This document shows, in pieces, positions 23,831 through 35,507 of a DNA stretch of 64,000 nt. The position numbers were made by a program, and so were the translations under genes. Positions within the stretch are counted from its first letter, which is position 1. Every line of letters begins with the position of its first letter. Below the pieces are notes generated by a model. It had not been told where the DNA came from, did not search any database, and worked only from the letters and a program-made list of their open reading frames with translations. The DNA comes from Zanthoxylum bungeanum (lineage: Eukaryota > Streptophyta > Magnoliopsida > Sapindales > Rutaceae): the NCBI GenBank assembly GCA_019454045.1, contig SKCR01031827.1, positions 124,001 through 188,000 on the forward strand, in the 5' to 3' direction.

Positions 23831-24354
23831 TCATTCTTCATTCTCCTGCCTTTTCTTAGTACCTACTTCAATGCATAGGGTTTCTCGTGAGAGAGTGGCA
23901 AAACAGCTGCGGGCTACTTTCTGACTCCCGCATATGATTCCGATTCCTTCCCGGGTGGGGAATTTCAGCTTTAGGTAATAGCAGGACATCGCGGCCTTTG
24001 TCTTCATCATGAAAGGTCGGCCGACAATGACTTGGTAACTGCTCATGCAGTCCACTACTGTGAAATTTATCATGATCGTCCGGGTTCTGGGGTGACTCCC
24101 GATCGTTATGGCTAATTGTATCCTTCCCAGTGGGACGACCGTTGAGCCCCCGAAGCCGTATAGGGGGTGCCGTCGTCGGTTAGAGTTACATACTCCACTC
24201 CCAGGCCCTCTAAAGCTTCTTTGGAGATTATGTCTACTGCACTTCCGGGATCTACCAAGATTCTGTCCACCTCTGAGCCGCCGATTGTTGCCTTGATTAT
24301 TAATGCATCGTCATGGGGGAAACTCACCCCTCGAGCATCCTCGTCGGTGAACAT
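23831..24354 (-). pseudogene. Aspartic protease region of the Tat-type element
   Basis: The frame 24354-24112 includes 'RILVDPGSAVDIISKEALEG', which is the Gypsy protease active-site block with Asp-Pro-Gly-Ser in place of the usual Asp-Thr/Ser-Gly-Ser. A second frame, 24073-23831, holds the C-terminal flap part ending 'SYQVIVGRPFMMKTKAAMS'. The two frames are offset, so at least one frameshift lies between them. The altered Thr and the frameshift should abolish activity. Confidence 0.85.
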
Positions 24355-24375
24355 TATGGGTACCGACCGACCTTC

Positions 24376-26011
24376 TCATAGTACCGAGGACCGTTCTGTT
24401 TCCAGCACCTCCGTCCCCCGAGCTCGGCTATAGTTTTTTCTTGACCGGTTAGAGTCTCCGGCCAGTGTCTTCCCCCCGGTGATGATGTTCACCTGTCGGC
24501 TTCGTGCCCTCTGTCTGGCTGCCATAGTTTCATGGTCAATATAATTATTTAAGTACCCATTCCGTGCTAGGTCTTCCATCTGTTCCCGCAAATCCTTGCA
24601 CTCGTCCGCTGTATGTCCCCTCAGATTATGATGTATGCAATAAGATTTCTTATTCCTTTTATCTGGGGGAAATCTCCTGAGGTCGGGTTCTATCAAGAGG
24701 CCTTTTCCTTGTATCTCCATGATGATCTGCCCTGGTGGCTTGCTTAGGGGAATATATGCTTCTTCCCGGACTACGTGGTTTACTCGGGTCGGGACTCCTC
24801 TTTCCTGGTCATTCCGAGGCATTGGTTTGAATTCCTTGCGTCTCGGGAGGAGTTTTTTGAACTCCCTGTCTGGCCGGTGGGGGGCCTCTGCCCTTGTTGT
24901 CCTCTCTCTGACAGTTGTCCCCCTCCAGGAGATCTTTTCTTCGTTTTCTAACGAGATGAACTTTCGGGCTACTTCCAGAGCGGTAGCATAAAATCAGGTG
25001 TGTCCTGGATCCTTAGGTGAGTCCACAGTTTTCCGACCCTTAAGGCTCATTTTAAACATTGCAAGGCCTCAAGGGACTCATATCCTCCGACTTCGAGTAC
25101 CATATTATGGTACCTCTCAATGAAAGTTTTTAGGGGCTCGTCCTCTCCTTGCTTCATGAGTCTCAACTCTCCAATTGTCTTTTTAGGGAGGCAGGCCCCC
25201 TTGAAGTGCCGAATGAACGACAATTTAAGTTACGTGAAGCTTCCGATGCTCCCCGGGGCCAGACTTCTGTACCATAGGATGGCGGATCCGCCCAAGGTCA
25301 GGGGGAATACTTTGCAGATGGCATCTCCTACTACTCCTTGGACTTCTATTAATAGGACAAAGCTCTCAATATGAGATTTTGGGTCGGTATGACCCTTGTA
25401 GGGCGTCATGGTCGGCATGTTGAATCGCCTCGGGAACTTTGCCGACCTTATTTCTTCTGTGAGGGGAGATTCCTCCTCATTCTCCCGGGTATCTCCTGCA
25501 TTAGTCTTGAGGTTTACCCCCACTTGGCCATCTCTTTTTTTAGCCAAGACTTCATCTCACTACTTGTGCTGCCATGTCGCTTTCTGTGCCCCTCTTCGCG
25601 TCTATTGCCCCGGGTGCGGTGCTCCTCATGCCTTGAAGTTTCCCGCACATTCTCGCCATACTCCCTGTTTTTTCCTCTGGAGTCGCGGAGACTATCATAG
25701 GAGGAATCTGGCGATTGTCTTCCCTCTTCTTCTTCCCATGTGTCCTCTGTTTGTGAATCTTTTTCTACGACTATGGATTTTATCCCGCAGGGACCCTTCC
25801 TTCTGGGTTCATCGTCTTCACTAATATCCGTAATCCATTTACCTTCTGCTTTTTCACCTCTTCTTCGGCTGGTTCCGGCTTCCGGTCTCTCGTTGTTCAT
25901 CCCTTCCATTCTCTCCAGTCGATCTATCATGGATTTCATGCTTTCTTCCATCTTTTTCATCCAGTCCGTAGCTGGACTCCCTGATGATTGATGATTTTCG
26001 CCTTCTGACAT
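24376..26011 (-). pseudogene. Gag of the Tat-type element, broken
   Basis: Three reading segments make up gag. The first, 26011-25514, is the charged N-terminal region with a coiled-coil-like 'MKKMEESMKSMIDRLERM'. The second, 25547-25230 in another frame, is the retrotransposon gag core ('FNMPTMTPYKGHTDPKSHIE' and 'LGGSAILWYRSLAPGSI'). The third, 24822-24376, ends with a knuckle-like 'CIHHNLRGHTADECKDL' (Cys-His-His-Cys spacing seen in this lineage). Between 25229 and 24823 the core continues with stops. The break pattern shows drift since insertion. Confidence 0.9.
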
Positions 26012-26045
26012 TGTCTTTTTCGTGAACTGCTTTTTGTCGCAAATA

Positions 26046-26063
26046 TCCCCACAAACGGCGCCA
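26046..26063 (-). promoter_or_regulatory. Primer binding site of the Tat-type element
   Basis: TGGCGCCGTTTGTGGGGA on the minus strand begins two bases inside the 5' LTR. 'TGGCGCCGT' sites are usual in plant Tat/Athila-type Gypsy elements. I cannot name the tRNA with certainty. Confidence 0.8.
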
Positions 26064-26065
26064 AC

Positions 26066-26838
26066 TGTTGACGGCGGAGTTTGGTCTCAGGGTAATTTGG
26101 GAATATTACTCCCGAGACAGTTCCTCCCTCAATAGTGAATTTGTTTGGTTATGTGGGAACCAAAGGCAAATTTTGCAGAAGACAGATAAATGCACCAATC
26201 AACAAGGAGATTTAACGTGGTTCGGCGGATCAGGTCCAACCTACGTCCACGGACACAAACAGAATGATATTTTTATTAATGAGATATGCTTCTCTGATAT
26301 CTCTTATGTTTACAAGCTTGATCGTAGTGATCCTGTTCTTGATTCTGATGCCCTTTACACATACTATACCCTTCTATTTATAATAGTACAGAAATCAGAC
26401 TCCTTCTTTTACAAGGGTTCCCAGTTGAATCAATCTTCTTCTCCCGCAAGGATTCCTAATCTAAAACTATCTCTACTTCTCTTATCCTATTTGGACACTC
26501 ATTCATCAGTTCTCCCCATGAAAGTAGGATAATTTGTCATCTTATCCGAGAAAATAGGATGCCTTATCTTCCTGAGCACGCCTCGCTATCTGGTCGGTCT
26601 TCATGAGGTCGGTCATGGTAGTCCTTTGAACTGAGAATGCTTCTGCCGATCTGATAATGCTCGGTCATCCGAGTCAAAGTGGTCGGTCACCAATCATCAA
26701 ATGCTCGGTCTCTACCTGTTGGCTTTATAACACTCATGTGGTCGGGTTGAAATTAATGATCTCGATCAAGAAGGGAATTACCCTTTTTACCCCCGCTGTG
26801 CTCCTTAAATAATATAGGACCTGAAAACACCATCAACA
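26066..26838 (-). repeat. 5' LTR of the Tat-type element (773 bp)
   Basis: It begins TGTTGACGGCGG and ends CACCATCAACA in plus orientation; TSD GTTCA follows at 26839. It has only scattered differences from its partner at 20832-21602. On the minus strand a TATAAATA box lies near 26375. Confidence 0.95.
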
Positions 26839-26902
26839 GTTCATATTCATGAATCGGACATAAATACGATTCAAATTGGCGCTCTGAGCACTAACCCTAA
26901 CA

Positions 26903-28549
26903 CTTCCATGATAACTGTAAATAGTTTGTGTCAATTGCATCTTCATTTCTCACCATCTTAGTTCGAAGAAGCTTCCCAATTCTGTTTGATGAAATGTCAA
27001 ATGTGGGTGTCTCTTTTTGCATTAAATAGTGACAAATTTTACAAACTTTACCTAATTTTGGGCTCTTTTTTTACACTTTTGCTTAGTGTTTTTGGTGTTG
27101 TAGTGGCCGCTAGAATCATACAGACTGAATTGGGAGTTTAGGTCTGCAAATTGTCAATTTGAAGGGTATTTTACAAATGGGTCCATATTGACTGTACTAT
27201 AACTTGTAACAAAATTGGTGGGTGATTCATTGAATCATTTTCATTGATCATAGCTTGCGTGCTCTCAAAAGATCTACACTATTTATGATGGAACATCCTT
27301 ATAACTTTGCCCACTAATCACATGGCTAAGCCTACAAAATCTCTTTATTGTCTTCTACAATAAACCCTAATTTTTTTTTTACACAAATGAATTATTAATC
27401 CAAATGAAACAGTGAACTCTCACTAAAAACTGTATACGTAGACGTTTTCTTGGTGACGAGTAAACCCTTGGAAAGTTATCTGGGTTTTTCAGCAAGTTGG
27501 GCTTCATCCTAATTAGTAGATATGGGTTTAGCAAGATAGGCTTGGCAATCACTTGGGACGGGTAGAGATTTGTTAATTCAAGTACCGTATAAATTATAGA
27601 TTTGGAATAAAAAATTGATCCGAATTTTTTACTGATTTTTGAATTAGGATGATTTTTGGTATTGAATCTCGGATCAGATGATTCAGAATCTTGAATCTCA
27701 ATTGATATTTAGGATTTCTTAGGCAAAAAATTGTGATTCAAGAAGAAATATTATTCCGAATACCGATCAAAAATTTTAATTAGAAAAAAACCATCTCAAA
27801 TTCCATACCAAATAATATGGATCCAGAATCCCATTGAGGATTTAGAATTTTCTACCATCCCTAAAACGTAACTTAGAAGATGCGATGATATTGATTTTAG
27901 TTGGGATGAATCTTCATCTACTATACAAATTTTTAATTTTTTTATTATTCAATCTCTTTCTTTTTGGATCTCACCATCAAATTACCCGACCCGAACTTAA
28001 GCAGAACAAGTAATACCCATGGCCACACCCCCTGGGGACTTATTATTCAAACTCGATAAGTACATATATAAAATGCATTAACAATCAGCTGAACTGCGTT
28101 CAGGAACTTGTAATATTGATAATACGAATGCAAGAAATTGTCCAGGGGCATGTAAAACTGATGATATGAATGCAAAACTTTATGTAACATTTGAAGCAAA
28201 ATTATTATCATAAATTATAATTTAGTAACAAAATAGCATGTAATGAAAAACGTTTAAAAGTTAGAGCAGTTTAATCGAAAATAGGTAGGATATTACTATG
28301 CAGTTTGCGATTAATCGAAAATAGACTATGATTTATCCAAAATTAATCGAGAATAGTAATTGATATTTCATATGATTGATAAGAAAACTACAAACCTCAT
28401 CCATCAAGATTCTCCAAAATCACTAAATATCATTCATTTATGATTAAAAAAATACTAAATAATCTAAGTGTGTTTAGTTAAATTAATATAAATAGAGACC
28501 ATTTTGATATAATTAAAGACATTTATCCTTATTTGGGGAGAAATCAAGC
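26903..28549. other. Non-coding DNA, no gene seen
   Basis: AT-rich DNA right of the family C solo LTR. No protein-like frame, no clear repeat ends. A short segment (27965-28020) resembles 17990-18050 in the same orientation. It may be old host DNA between insertions. Confidence 0.5.
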
Positions 28550-29037
28550 GCGTGACACGTGACAAAACACACTCTAAAGGAAATCTCAAGCTATCGTTAG
28601 GGTCTGACCTCAATATCTCCTAAGAGTCTGATTACCAGATCTCTCTTTGAGGTCTAACTTCGAGAACCCATCGCCATTCACTAGAGTCTGATTCAGAAGC
28701 CTCTATCAGGGCCAGAAGCCAAGACCTCCATTCAGAGTCTGAATCTAGGACCTTTTGGCAAGATCTCTGTTTCAGACTCACCTCTAGAAAAGGCAAGCAG
28801 TGATCGTGCAAGGAATTAGCCCAGAATATCGACTCTTTAATGACACGAATCTTCTAAATAAGGAATCGGACAATTAATTAATCACTTTCAGTTTCTTTAA
28901 ACTATACAACTGTCCAGAATAAGGAAGCTCCGAGATTCTAGGGAGTTGGCCAGTTAGTGGGAAACGTGAATGGAATGCAACCGCTGTCAGTTTATTTTTC
29001 TTGTAATGAAGTATTATAAATAGTATGAGAATTCTTA
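28550..29037 (+). mobile_element. Probable truncated LTR with TATA box
   Basis: The stretch from about 28550 has several direct copies of 'GAGTCTGATT...' and 'GACCTC' spaced 40-60 bp, then TATTATAAATAG at about 29011, an LTR-promoter-like layout. It stops at 29037, where minus-strand Copia coding begins. The 5' end and family are uncertain. Confidence 0.4.
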
Positions 29038-30194
29038 GAATAAGGGATCGATCTTTTGATAATCAAGAACCTTAAAGACGACTATAACTGTTCGTTCAAT
29101 AATCTCTCTAATCACGCGATATTTCCTTTCCACGTGTTTAGACTTGGAATGCACACTCGGCTCTTTTGCCTGCGCAATGGCTCCGCCATTATCACAGTAC
29201 AGTGGGATCAAAACCGCAATACTAGGCACAATTTCAAGTTCTGTGATAAAATTTTTAATCCAGATAACTTTTTTAGCAGCTTCCGAAGCCGCTATAAATT
29301 CCACCTCAGTGGTGGAATTAGCTGTTGAGTCTTGCTTTGAACATCGGCAACTAACCGCACTACCATTTAGGGTAAATATGTATATGGATGTAGACTTTCT
29401 ATCATTCGGATCTCCCTGGAAGTCGGAGTCTATATAACCCTTAACTTATAGCTCATCTTCTCCATATATGATAAACTTATCCTTAGTACCCTTAAGATAT
29501 TTCAGGATATGTTTCACGGCTGTCTAATGCCGAAACTGATATCAGATCTTGTACATGGCATAGTATACATAATGCTTCCAATACAAGAAGCATATGGCAA
29601 GTTAGACATTCTAACTCTCTCTTCCTTAGTCTGAGGTGTCATTTTCTTTCGAAAGATGTATGCTGTATTGAAAAGGTACATTTACTGCATTGCAGTTTCT
29701 AAAACTGTACCTTTCTAATATTTTATCTATGTACATGGATTGCGACAACCCTATAAGCTTCCTAAATCTATCCCGTAGAGCCTTATACCCAGTATATAGG
29801 AAGCTTCGCCCATGTCTTTCTTGGAGAAGTTCTTGCAAAGGTAGGCTTTCACACTTTGCATCAATCATATATCATTCTCAATTATAAGGATATCATCTAC
29901 ATACAAAATAATGAATACTCTCTTACTCCCACTAACTTTCTTATAAACACATGATTCTTCCTCATTCTTGATGAATCCAGATAATCTAATTATCTCATCA
30001 AAATGACGATTTCAGCTTCGAGATGCCTGTTTAAGTCCATAAATAGACTTCTGGAGTTTACAAACCAAGTTTGAAGTCTCATTGGATCTGAAATCCTCTG
30101 GTTGTTCCATATAGATATCCTCCTCGAGGAATCCATTTAAGAAAGTGATTTTCACATCCATCTGTCATATCTCATAGTCTTAATATGTAGCAAT
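29038..30194 (-). pseudogene. Element B: RT C-terminal half and RNase H
   Basis: From high to low coordinate the minus strand reads RT blocks 'QMDVKITFLNGFLEEDIYME' and 'LVCKLQKSIYGLKQASRS' (30170-30010), the catalytic 'ILYVDDIL' (about 29895-29918), then 'LIGLSQSMYIDKILERYSF' (about 29755-29695). RNase H follows with 'VEFIAASEAAKKVIWIKNF' (about 29310-29250), 'YCDNGGAIAQAKEPSVHSKS' and 'KHVERKYRVIREIIE'. The domain ends where the usual 'ADPLTK' should be, at the junction 29037/29038. Stops and frameshifts occur between 29600 and 30000. Confidence 0.9.
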
Positions 30195-31234
30195 TGTTGG
30201 ATAATTATGACCCATAGCATCACTATTTGTACAGAACATGGTGTTGTTGTACAAATTAACTATGTGACAAAGGAAATTGCACTTTTTTCATTTGTAATTG
30301 GATTACTCAAATATATAAATGATAAAAGTCCTTATGATTAGTTCCAGATTAATAAGATATGAGACATTATTAATCCACAAAGGTTTAATCATTAAATATC
30401 CCTAGTCGTAGTATTATCGAGACTAGATATCGATAATACGGAATATGCTAGTATTACACTTGTGCGTGTTATGAAAGCGTAACAACATATTTCTCATATA
30501 TTTGGGTATTTGATACTCATGCAAGTGTAATAGGAGGTTCTATTTACCGATGGTACGGAAATAGCTTCGCTCTGGATAGACCCCTCGGAATCCCATTGGT
30601 AGTATGACTATGTGTCTATGGGAATCTGAATCAGGGTAGGTGTATTTGGTCTTAACTTGAGACTTGCATTGCTAATACTTGAGACAATCAGTATACTTTG
30701 GTTTTGGTCATCCAGGGCTTTAATAGGTTCTGTGTACACCTCTTATGGGTATACTGAGAATCGTAGTGTATTGGGTGTGATGTCAAGATGGAAGTATCAC
30801 TTCAGTCATATGGAGATGATGATCACGCATGGATACAGAACTGGTACTCTAAGTACTATAGCCATCGGGGAAATATGACTAGGTCATGACCTTTCGATCA
30901 TAAAGAGACTAGTTGCTAGTGATCTGATATATGCTTCGTACGGGGCAGACACAACTCCAGCCTCAAGCCTTGCATGTGACATCCGATACTGGATCGTAAT
31001 ACGCAATACTACGTATACTACTCATGGCAAAGATCATATATTCCGTAGAAGAATATTTTTGGAGAATTGGGTAGGCACAGTGTTTTGCTAGAAGCCAACC
31101 ATGTATTGTAAATCGGTAAGTACGTGGTACCAGGTACGCACGTGTTCGGATAGTCCGATGACCGTATTTACTGCCAACATATCCAGGGATCTATTGGGTC
31201 GCATCCGAAAGATTCACCGATGATATTTGACTCG

Positions 31235-31560
31235 AACAATATTAATCTAGGATTAATTATGAGAGAGAATATTAATCTGAGATTAATTAAGAGAGAAAAT
31301 TAATCTGAGATTAATTATCAGATAAAGAATTAATCTGGGATTAATTGCGTCGAGAATTTATCTGAGATTAAATTCGTCGAGAGGAGAGAACGCGATTAAT
31401 TTAGAAATAATCGGTAAAATAAATTTAATAGTTAAATTAGATTTTACTATTTAATTGGGCTAAAATAATATATTAAATATATTAATTGAAATCGGATTTC
31501 AACGGGAAATTAAATTGGATTTAATTCTGCTGCGACGGAAAATTCGTTTAATCGGATTAA
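31235..31560 (+). repeat. Array of short imperfect palindromes in family A LTR
   Basis: Counterpart of 8600-8875. It includes TTAATCTAGGATTAA, TTAATCTGAGATTAA (twice), TTAATCTGGGATTAA, GAAATCGGATTTC and AAATTGGATTTAA with GAGAGA-like spacers. The repeat count differs from the other copies. The 3' LTR has its version at 39665-39900. Confidence 0.8.
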
Positions 31561-31737
31561 ACAAATCTGAGCCCGAAGTGTGTTGAGCAAGCCCACTTGA
31601 ATTTGGAATTTAAAGTGGGGCCCACTTCACTTACATCATTAGTCACCTTTGGTGATTTAAATGGATGATGGGTTTTGGTGGAAACTTGTAAAACACTCAA
31701 CACATTTAATTTTGGAAATTGATCTCTCTCCTTGGCA

Positions 31738-31815
31738 GTTAGGCCGAATGGCCTTTATTTGATTAAGGCCGAATGGCCTTGATTTATAGATGGCCGAATG
31801 GCCATTAATTTCTCT
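31738..31815 (+). repeat. GGCCGAATGGCC hairpin cluster in family A LTR
   Basis: Three close copies of GGCCGAATGGCC, extended by different but self-complementary arms (AAGGCC...GGCCTT and ATGGCC...GGCCAT). Looser 'TGGCC' copies continue to about 32080. The 3' LTR has the same block at 40151-40216. It is absent from the LTRs at 7545 and 9472. Confidence 0.75.
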
Positions 31816-32379
31816 CTGACTTTTAATTGTTGCCGATTGTGAAAAAAAAAACAATATGGGTGTGTGGCCATTAAATGCTTTTGAGAAATATATAAGCAAA
31901 AGTGGCTTTGTTTTTTTTTTTTTTTCAAAAAAAATGGCCTCTGAAATTGCTTTTTGACCAAGAAGAACATATGCTCTCTCTCTTCAAAGAATGGCCGAAT
32001 AACAGAGAACAAAATTACTCTCTGGTTCATTTTAAGTTTGGCCAAGTGGCCTCTGTAATTGAAGAAAACAAAATGGCTGAATGGAAGCATCAAAGGCAAT
32101 TGGGTTTTTCTTTTGAAGATTAACCGATTGCTTCCCTCTCTCTCTCGGGCAAATTTGTTTCTCCTTGGGAGATAAAATTCGTTCCACTTGTTCTTGCTAG
32201 CACATAAGGGAGTCAAATGAAGGTGATATGGATACTCACCCATGAGCTTGGAAGCTTCAACATCCATGAAAAGTTTTGAACTCAACCAATCAATGTAAGT
32301 CCTCCGCAACTTATTTTTGATTATTATTCACACACGAATCACGCTTAGAGATCCCGTGGCATGTCTAGGACACTAACAA

Positions 32380-32394
32380 TGGTATCAGAGCGAG
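32380..32394 (+). promoter_or_regulatory. Primer binding site of family A Copia
   Basis: TGGTATCAGAGCGAG begins two bases after the LTR end (32378). This is the initiator tRNA-Met type site, the same as in the family C element at 345-359. Confidence 0.95.
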
Positions 32395-32867
32395 ATCTAA
32401 GCTTGATTTAATTTCTAGGGTTTATGGACTTTAATTTGGGATTTTTGGCTTGGAGCTTGATTTTGCCTAAATTGATGATTTGGTTGAGTTTATATGATGT
32501 TGAATTAGATTTGTATATCATTGGATTTGTGATAAATTGATTAGATCAAAAATCCCCAAAATCCATGCTTGGCCGAAAATTACCCTAGGAAGCTCATGGT
32601 TAATTTTTTGAATTAAACAATTGGATATGTTGATTCACATGAAATTGAATATTAATTGTTGATTTAATTAGATTGAAATCAAAATTGCACGTTAATTTCA
32701 TGTATTGCCGTGAGATGTGAAGCATGTTATAGAATTGATTTTGCCTCAATTTTGTGTTGGACATGAATGTGGGAATTAGGCATGATTAATTAGATTAAAT
32801 TAATGTTTTGGAAACATTAGGTTAATTAATTAATTATGGTGATTGCACTTTAATTGAATTAATATAT

Positions 32868-33704
32868 TGTTGATGGTGTTTTCAGGACCTATGTTATTTA
32901 AAGAGTACGGCAGGGGTAAAAAGGGTAATTCCCTTCTTAGGCGAGATCATCAAAGTCAACCCGACCATTTTGCAATAAAAGAACAAGCACCTTACGGTTT
33001 CAAACCGACCACAACAGAAATAGACCGAGCACTTGATGATAGGTGACCGACCACTTGAGATTGGATGACCGGGCATTATCAGATCGACAACAACATTCTC
33101 AGCTCAAATGACCATCATGACCGACCTCATGAAGACCGAGCACATGGTGAGGCGTGCTCCGGAAGATGACACCCTATTCTTGCGGATAAGATGACAAGTT
33201 ATCCTACTTTCATGGGGAAAACTGGTGAGTCAGAGTCCTAGTAGGATAAAGAAAGTAAAAGTAGTTTTGATTAGGAATCCTTATGGGAAAAGGGAATAGT
33301 TTTGACGAGGAATCTTTATGGGAAAAGGAAAGTATTTCAACTAGGAAATTCTTGTAGGAGAAGGAATCTGATTTCTACACTATTATAAATAGGAGGGCAG
33401 AGTATGTGTAAGGGGCATCAAAAATTTAGTGATCAGAATCATCAAGCTCTGACTTGTAAACACAAAAGACCTGAGAAGAGCATTGAAGTAACAAAAAGTA
33501 CCATCCTGTTTTTGTCCGTGGACGTAGGTCGGATCCAAAATCCATCGAACCACGTTAAATCTCTTTGTCGATTGGTGTGTTTATCTGTCTCTCGCTAAGT
33601 TTGCTTTTGGTTTCCCTCATAACCAAACAAATTCACTATTGAAGGAGGATTCCCTCGGAGGTGATATTCCCGTATTGCCCTGAGACCAAAATCAGCCGTC
33701 AACA
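32868..33704 (+). mobile_element. Solo LTR of the Tat-type Gypsy family (837 bp)
   Basis: It starts TGTTGATGGTGTTTTCAGG and ends AATCAGCCGTCAACA, the reverse complement layout of the LTRs at 20832 and 26066. Perfect TSDs TATAT flank it (32863-32867, 33705-33709). A TATAAATA box sits at 33384-33391. It was left by LTR-LTR recombination inside the leader of the family A Copia element, and it is clearly diverged from the intact pair. Confidence 0.95.
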
Positions 33705-34729
33705 TATATAATTTGGAATGTTGTATTAATTTAATTGTTGTATTTGGGATAATGGACTTGGTTGGGCCAAATTTTAGTCTTGGATTATATTTGGGCCTAA
33801 ACCATTTCCAAAAAGTCCAAAATATGACTATTGGGCCTTTAATAATTTAATTGGGCCTAATGGGCCAAAATTGATTCTATGGCATAGGGTGATTCCTAAT
33901 GGGCCTAGGAATTATGGGTTAGATCCATTTTGGCCGAAAGCCCAAGCATAAAGAATTAATTAAAAGCCCATTGGATTTTAATTAAATAGTATTGGATACT
34001 AATTGGGCCTTTGAGACCCATTAAGATTGAATTTGGAATCCAAGTCTTTAAGGCACATAAATAAGTGTAATTATTTAATTTGGAATTAAATATGAATTAG
34101 TATTGGATACAGTTTAAATTGGATTTAAAATTGTAGTTCAATATAATTCAAGAATACTTACTTTGAGTATTTATTCTTAAATGAGTTTGACTCGATCAAA
34201 TCAAATCGTTGTATGAACATTGGATGGTCATTATTCAAAGATTAATTAATTTGATTAGATTGATTGAATAACATGCTTTGTTTGAATACTTGGATGTATG
34301 TATGAATAATTTATATCGGATGGATGAGGGCAATTTTGGAAATTATTGTAATAAATTTAGAATTTATTAAATTGGACCTGCGTGTCCAGCCTATTACCTC
34401 TTTTCTCTTTGTATTTCTCTTCTCACCAATTCCCCTCAATGTAAATGAGGTTTCTTTAGAAGTATTATGTAATTGGGTAGAAGTAAGAATAATGCTAGCG
34501 GGAGAGAGGAAATGGAGAGATTTGTTCTAGGAACAAAATGTATCATATATCCATCCGCATATCATTATTAATTTTATCGCGCCTTATTATGCTTTAGAAT
34601 GCATGCTTAAGGGTGTATGATGAGACCTAATCAAAGATAATAAATTGGTTGCCAATTTACGCGAAAAACCGTCAACAAATATTAAGCGTTTTCCTTCCAT
34701 TGAATGATTTATTCTCAAGATCCAAGATT

Positions 34730-35121
34730 GACACTGGTTTGTTGGCCAAAGTCAAGACCTTTGTCCATCACGGATGTGTTTGAATCATGAAGGCTTTGTT
34801 CCATATCGCATTTCTTGTCCAAGTTGTGATTTGTTGGGCAAAGTCAAGATCACTTCTTGTCCATCGACATCGATTACGAAGCTTTCCAAAGTCAATGGGT
34901 CTCGCTTAACTGGAATCATTAAGCTTGCTGTGCCAAAACCAAGGCTTAGTTGATTTAGAGGAAAATGTTAGGCAATATATTGGATATATTGGCATATATT
35001 GGATATATGTTTCGGACTTGGAGGTCCACCTACTGGATCTAGGAATTGGATGGGATCCAATTGATCTTAGAGATCTACCTAGTTAAGTTTCATACAACTT
35101 GTTGGCCAAAGTCAAGGTTGT
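34730..35121 (+). repeat. Three constant-loop hairpins, family A Copia leader
   Basis: Loops lie at 34739-34756, 34831-34848 (one base change) and 35099-35116. The stems are GGT/ACC plus GACA/TGTC for copy 1, GTGAT/ATCAC (34826-34830, 34849-34853) for copy 2 and ACAAC/GTTGT (35094-35098, 35117-35121) for copy 3. Relative to the copies at 3698-3725 and 3967-3994, one base pair in each of copies 2 and 3 has changed on both sides. Confidence 0.75.
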
Positions 35122-35507
35122 GTGTTATTTAACGGGATCCTAGCCCACTAGGAAACTAGGTTTCCCGAGTACTCCACAGAGGGTTAGAGGCTCGCCGAAA
35201 TATAGTGGGAGACAAGTATTAAATTTGCAATTTCGTTTAAATACTTGCCAATACGCGCTCATTTCATTTTTCGTCATTAATTATTAAATATATTAGTTGG
35301 ACTAATATTCAATTGTTGTTTTAATTAAACAGTTGGACTGTATTCAAACTATTTCATTTGTGGTTGGTTATATAATTAGATTATAGTAATCAATACATTT
35401 GAATGTAACCAATCAATTGTAGTATATTATATAGTTAGACTATAGTAATCATTATATTTAATTGTACCTGAAATCATTGACTGGATAGTTGGACTATAGC
35501 AATCAAG

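Larger units (their letters stand above)
20832..26838 (-). mobile_element. Tat-type Gypsy retrotransposon, 6007 bp, pol-deleted
   Basis: The element has two LTRs (20832-21602 and 26066-26838), TG...CA ends and perfect TSDs GTTCA (20827-20831 and 26839-26843). On the minus strand the order is 5' LTR, primer site, gag, protease, N-terminal half of RT; then a deletion removes the rest of RT, RNase H and integrase. An ORF on the opposite strand (22423-23159) lies before the 3' LTR. The LTRs look very similar, so insertion was relatively recent. It cannot transpose by itself. Confidence 0.95.
18457..26902 (-). mobile_element. Family C solo LTR split by a Tat-type element
   Basis: The left part is 18457-20831 and the right part 26844-26902; together they make about 2.43 kb with TGTTGGGG at one end and CCCTAACA at the other. 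The flanks are CTTCT (18452-18456) and CTTCC (26903-26907), a TSD with one mismatch, which marks a solo LTR left by LTR-LTR recombination. By comparison with 364-2744 its orientation is minus. It is close to the LTR at 59999-62468. Confidence 0.9.
30195..32378 (+). repeat. 5' LTR of family A Copia (2184 bp)
   Basis: It runs from TGTTGGATAATTATGACCC to GTCTAGGACACTAACA. It holds the inverted repeats GTATTATCGA/TCGATAATAC (about 30411-30439), TATTACACTTG/CAAGTGTAATA (30452-30462 and 30522-30532) with GTTATG/CGTAAC inside (30468-30483), the palindrome array at 31235-31560 and GGCCGAATGGCC motifs at 31741-31805. Confidence 0.95.
32395..35507 (+). other. Long leader of the family A Copia element
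   Basis: About 2.3 kb without the inserted solo LTR, and no protein-like frame. It is rich in short self-complementary units such as TAGTATTGGATACTA and TTTAATTTGGAATTAAA (33985-34120), GGACTTGGAGGTCC (about 35013) and the three constant-loop hairpins at 34730-35121. It matches 2745-4550. Confidence 0.7.

Noticed and set aside
24167..25991. Several plus-strand frames of 80-138 codons opposite gag and protease of the Tat element
   Set aside because: They are shadows of the minus-strand gag and protease frames. Unlike 22423-23159 they show no family resemblance.
31755..32309. A 184-codon minus-strand frame, also 184 codons at 40167-40721, in the two family A LTRs
   Set aside because: The two LTRs are copies of each other, so shared openness is not independent evidence. 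The middle third has shifted frame between the copies, and the content (poly-Lys/Phe from A/T runs) resembles no protein family.
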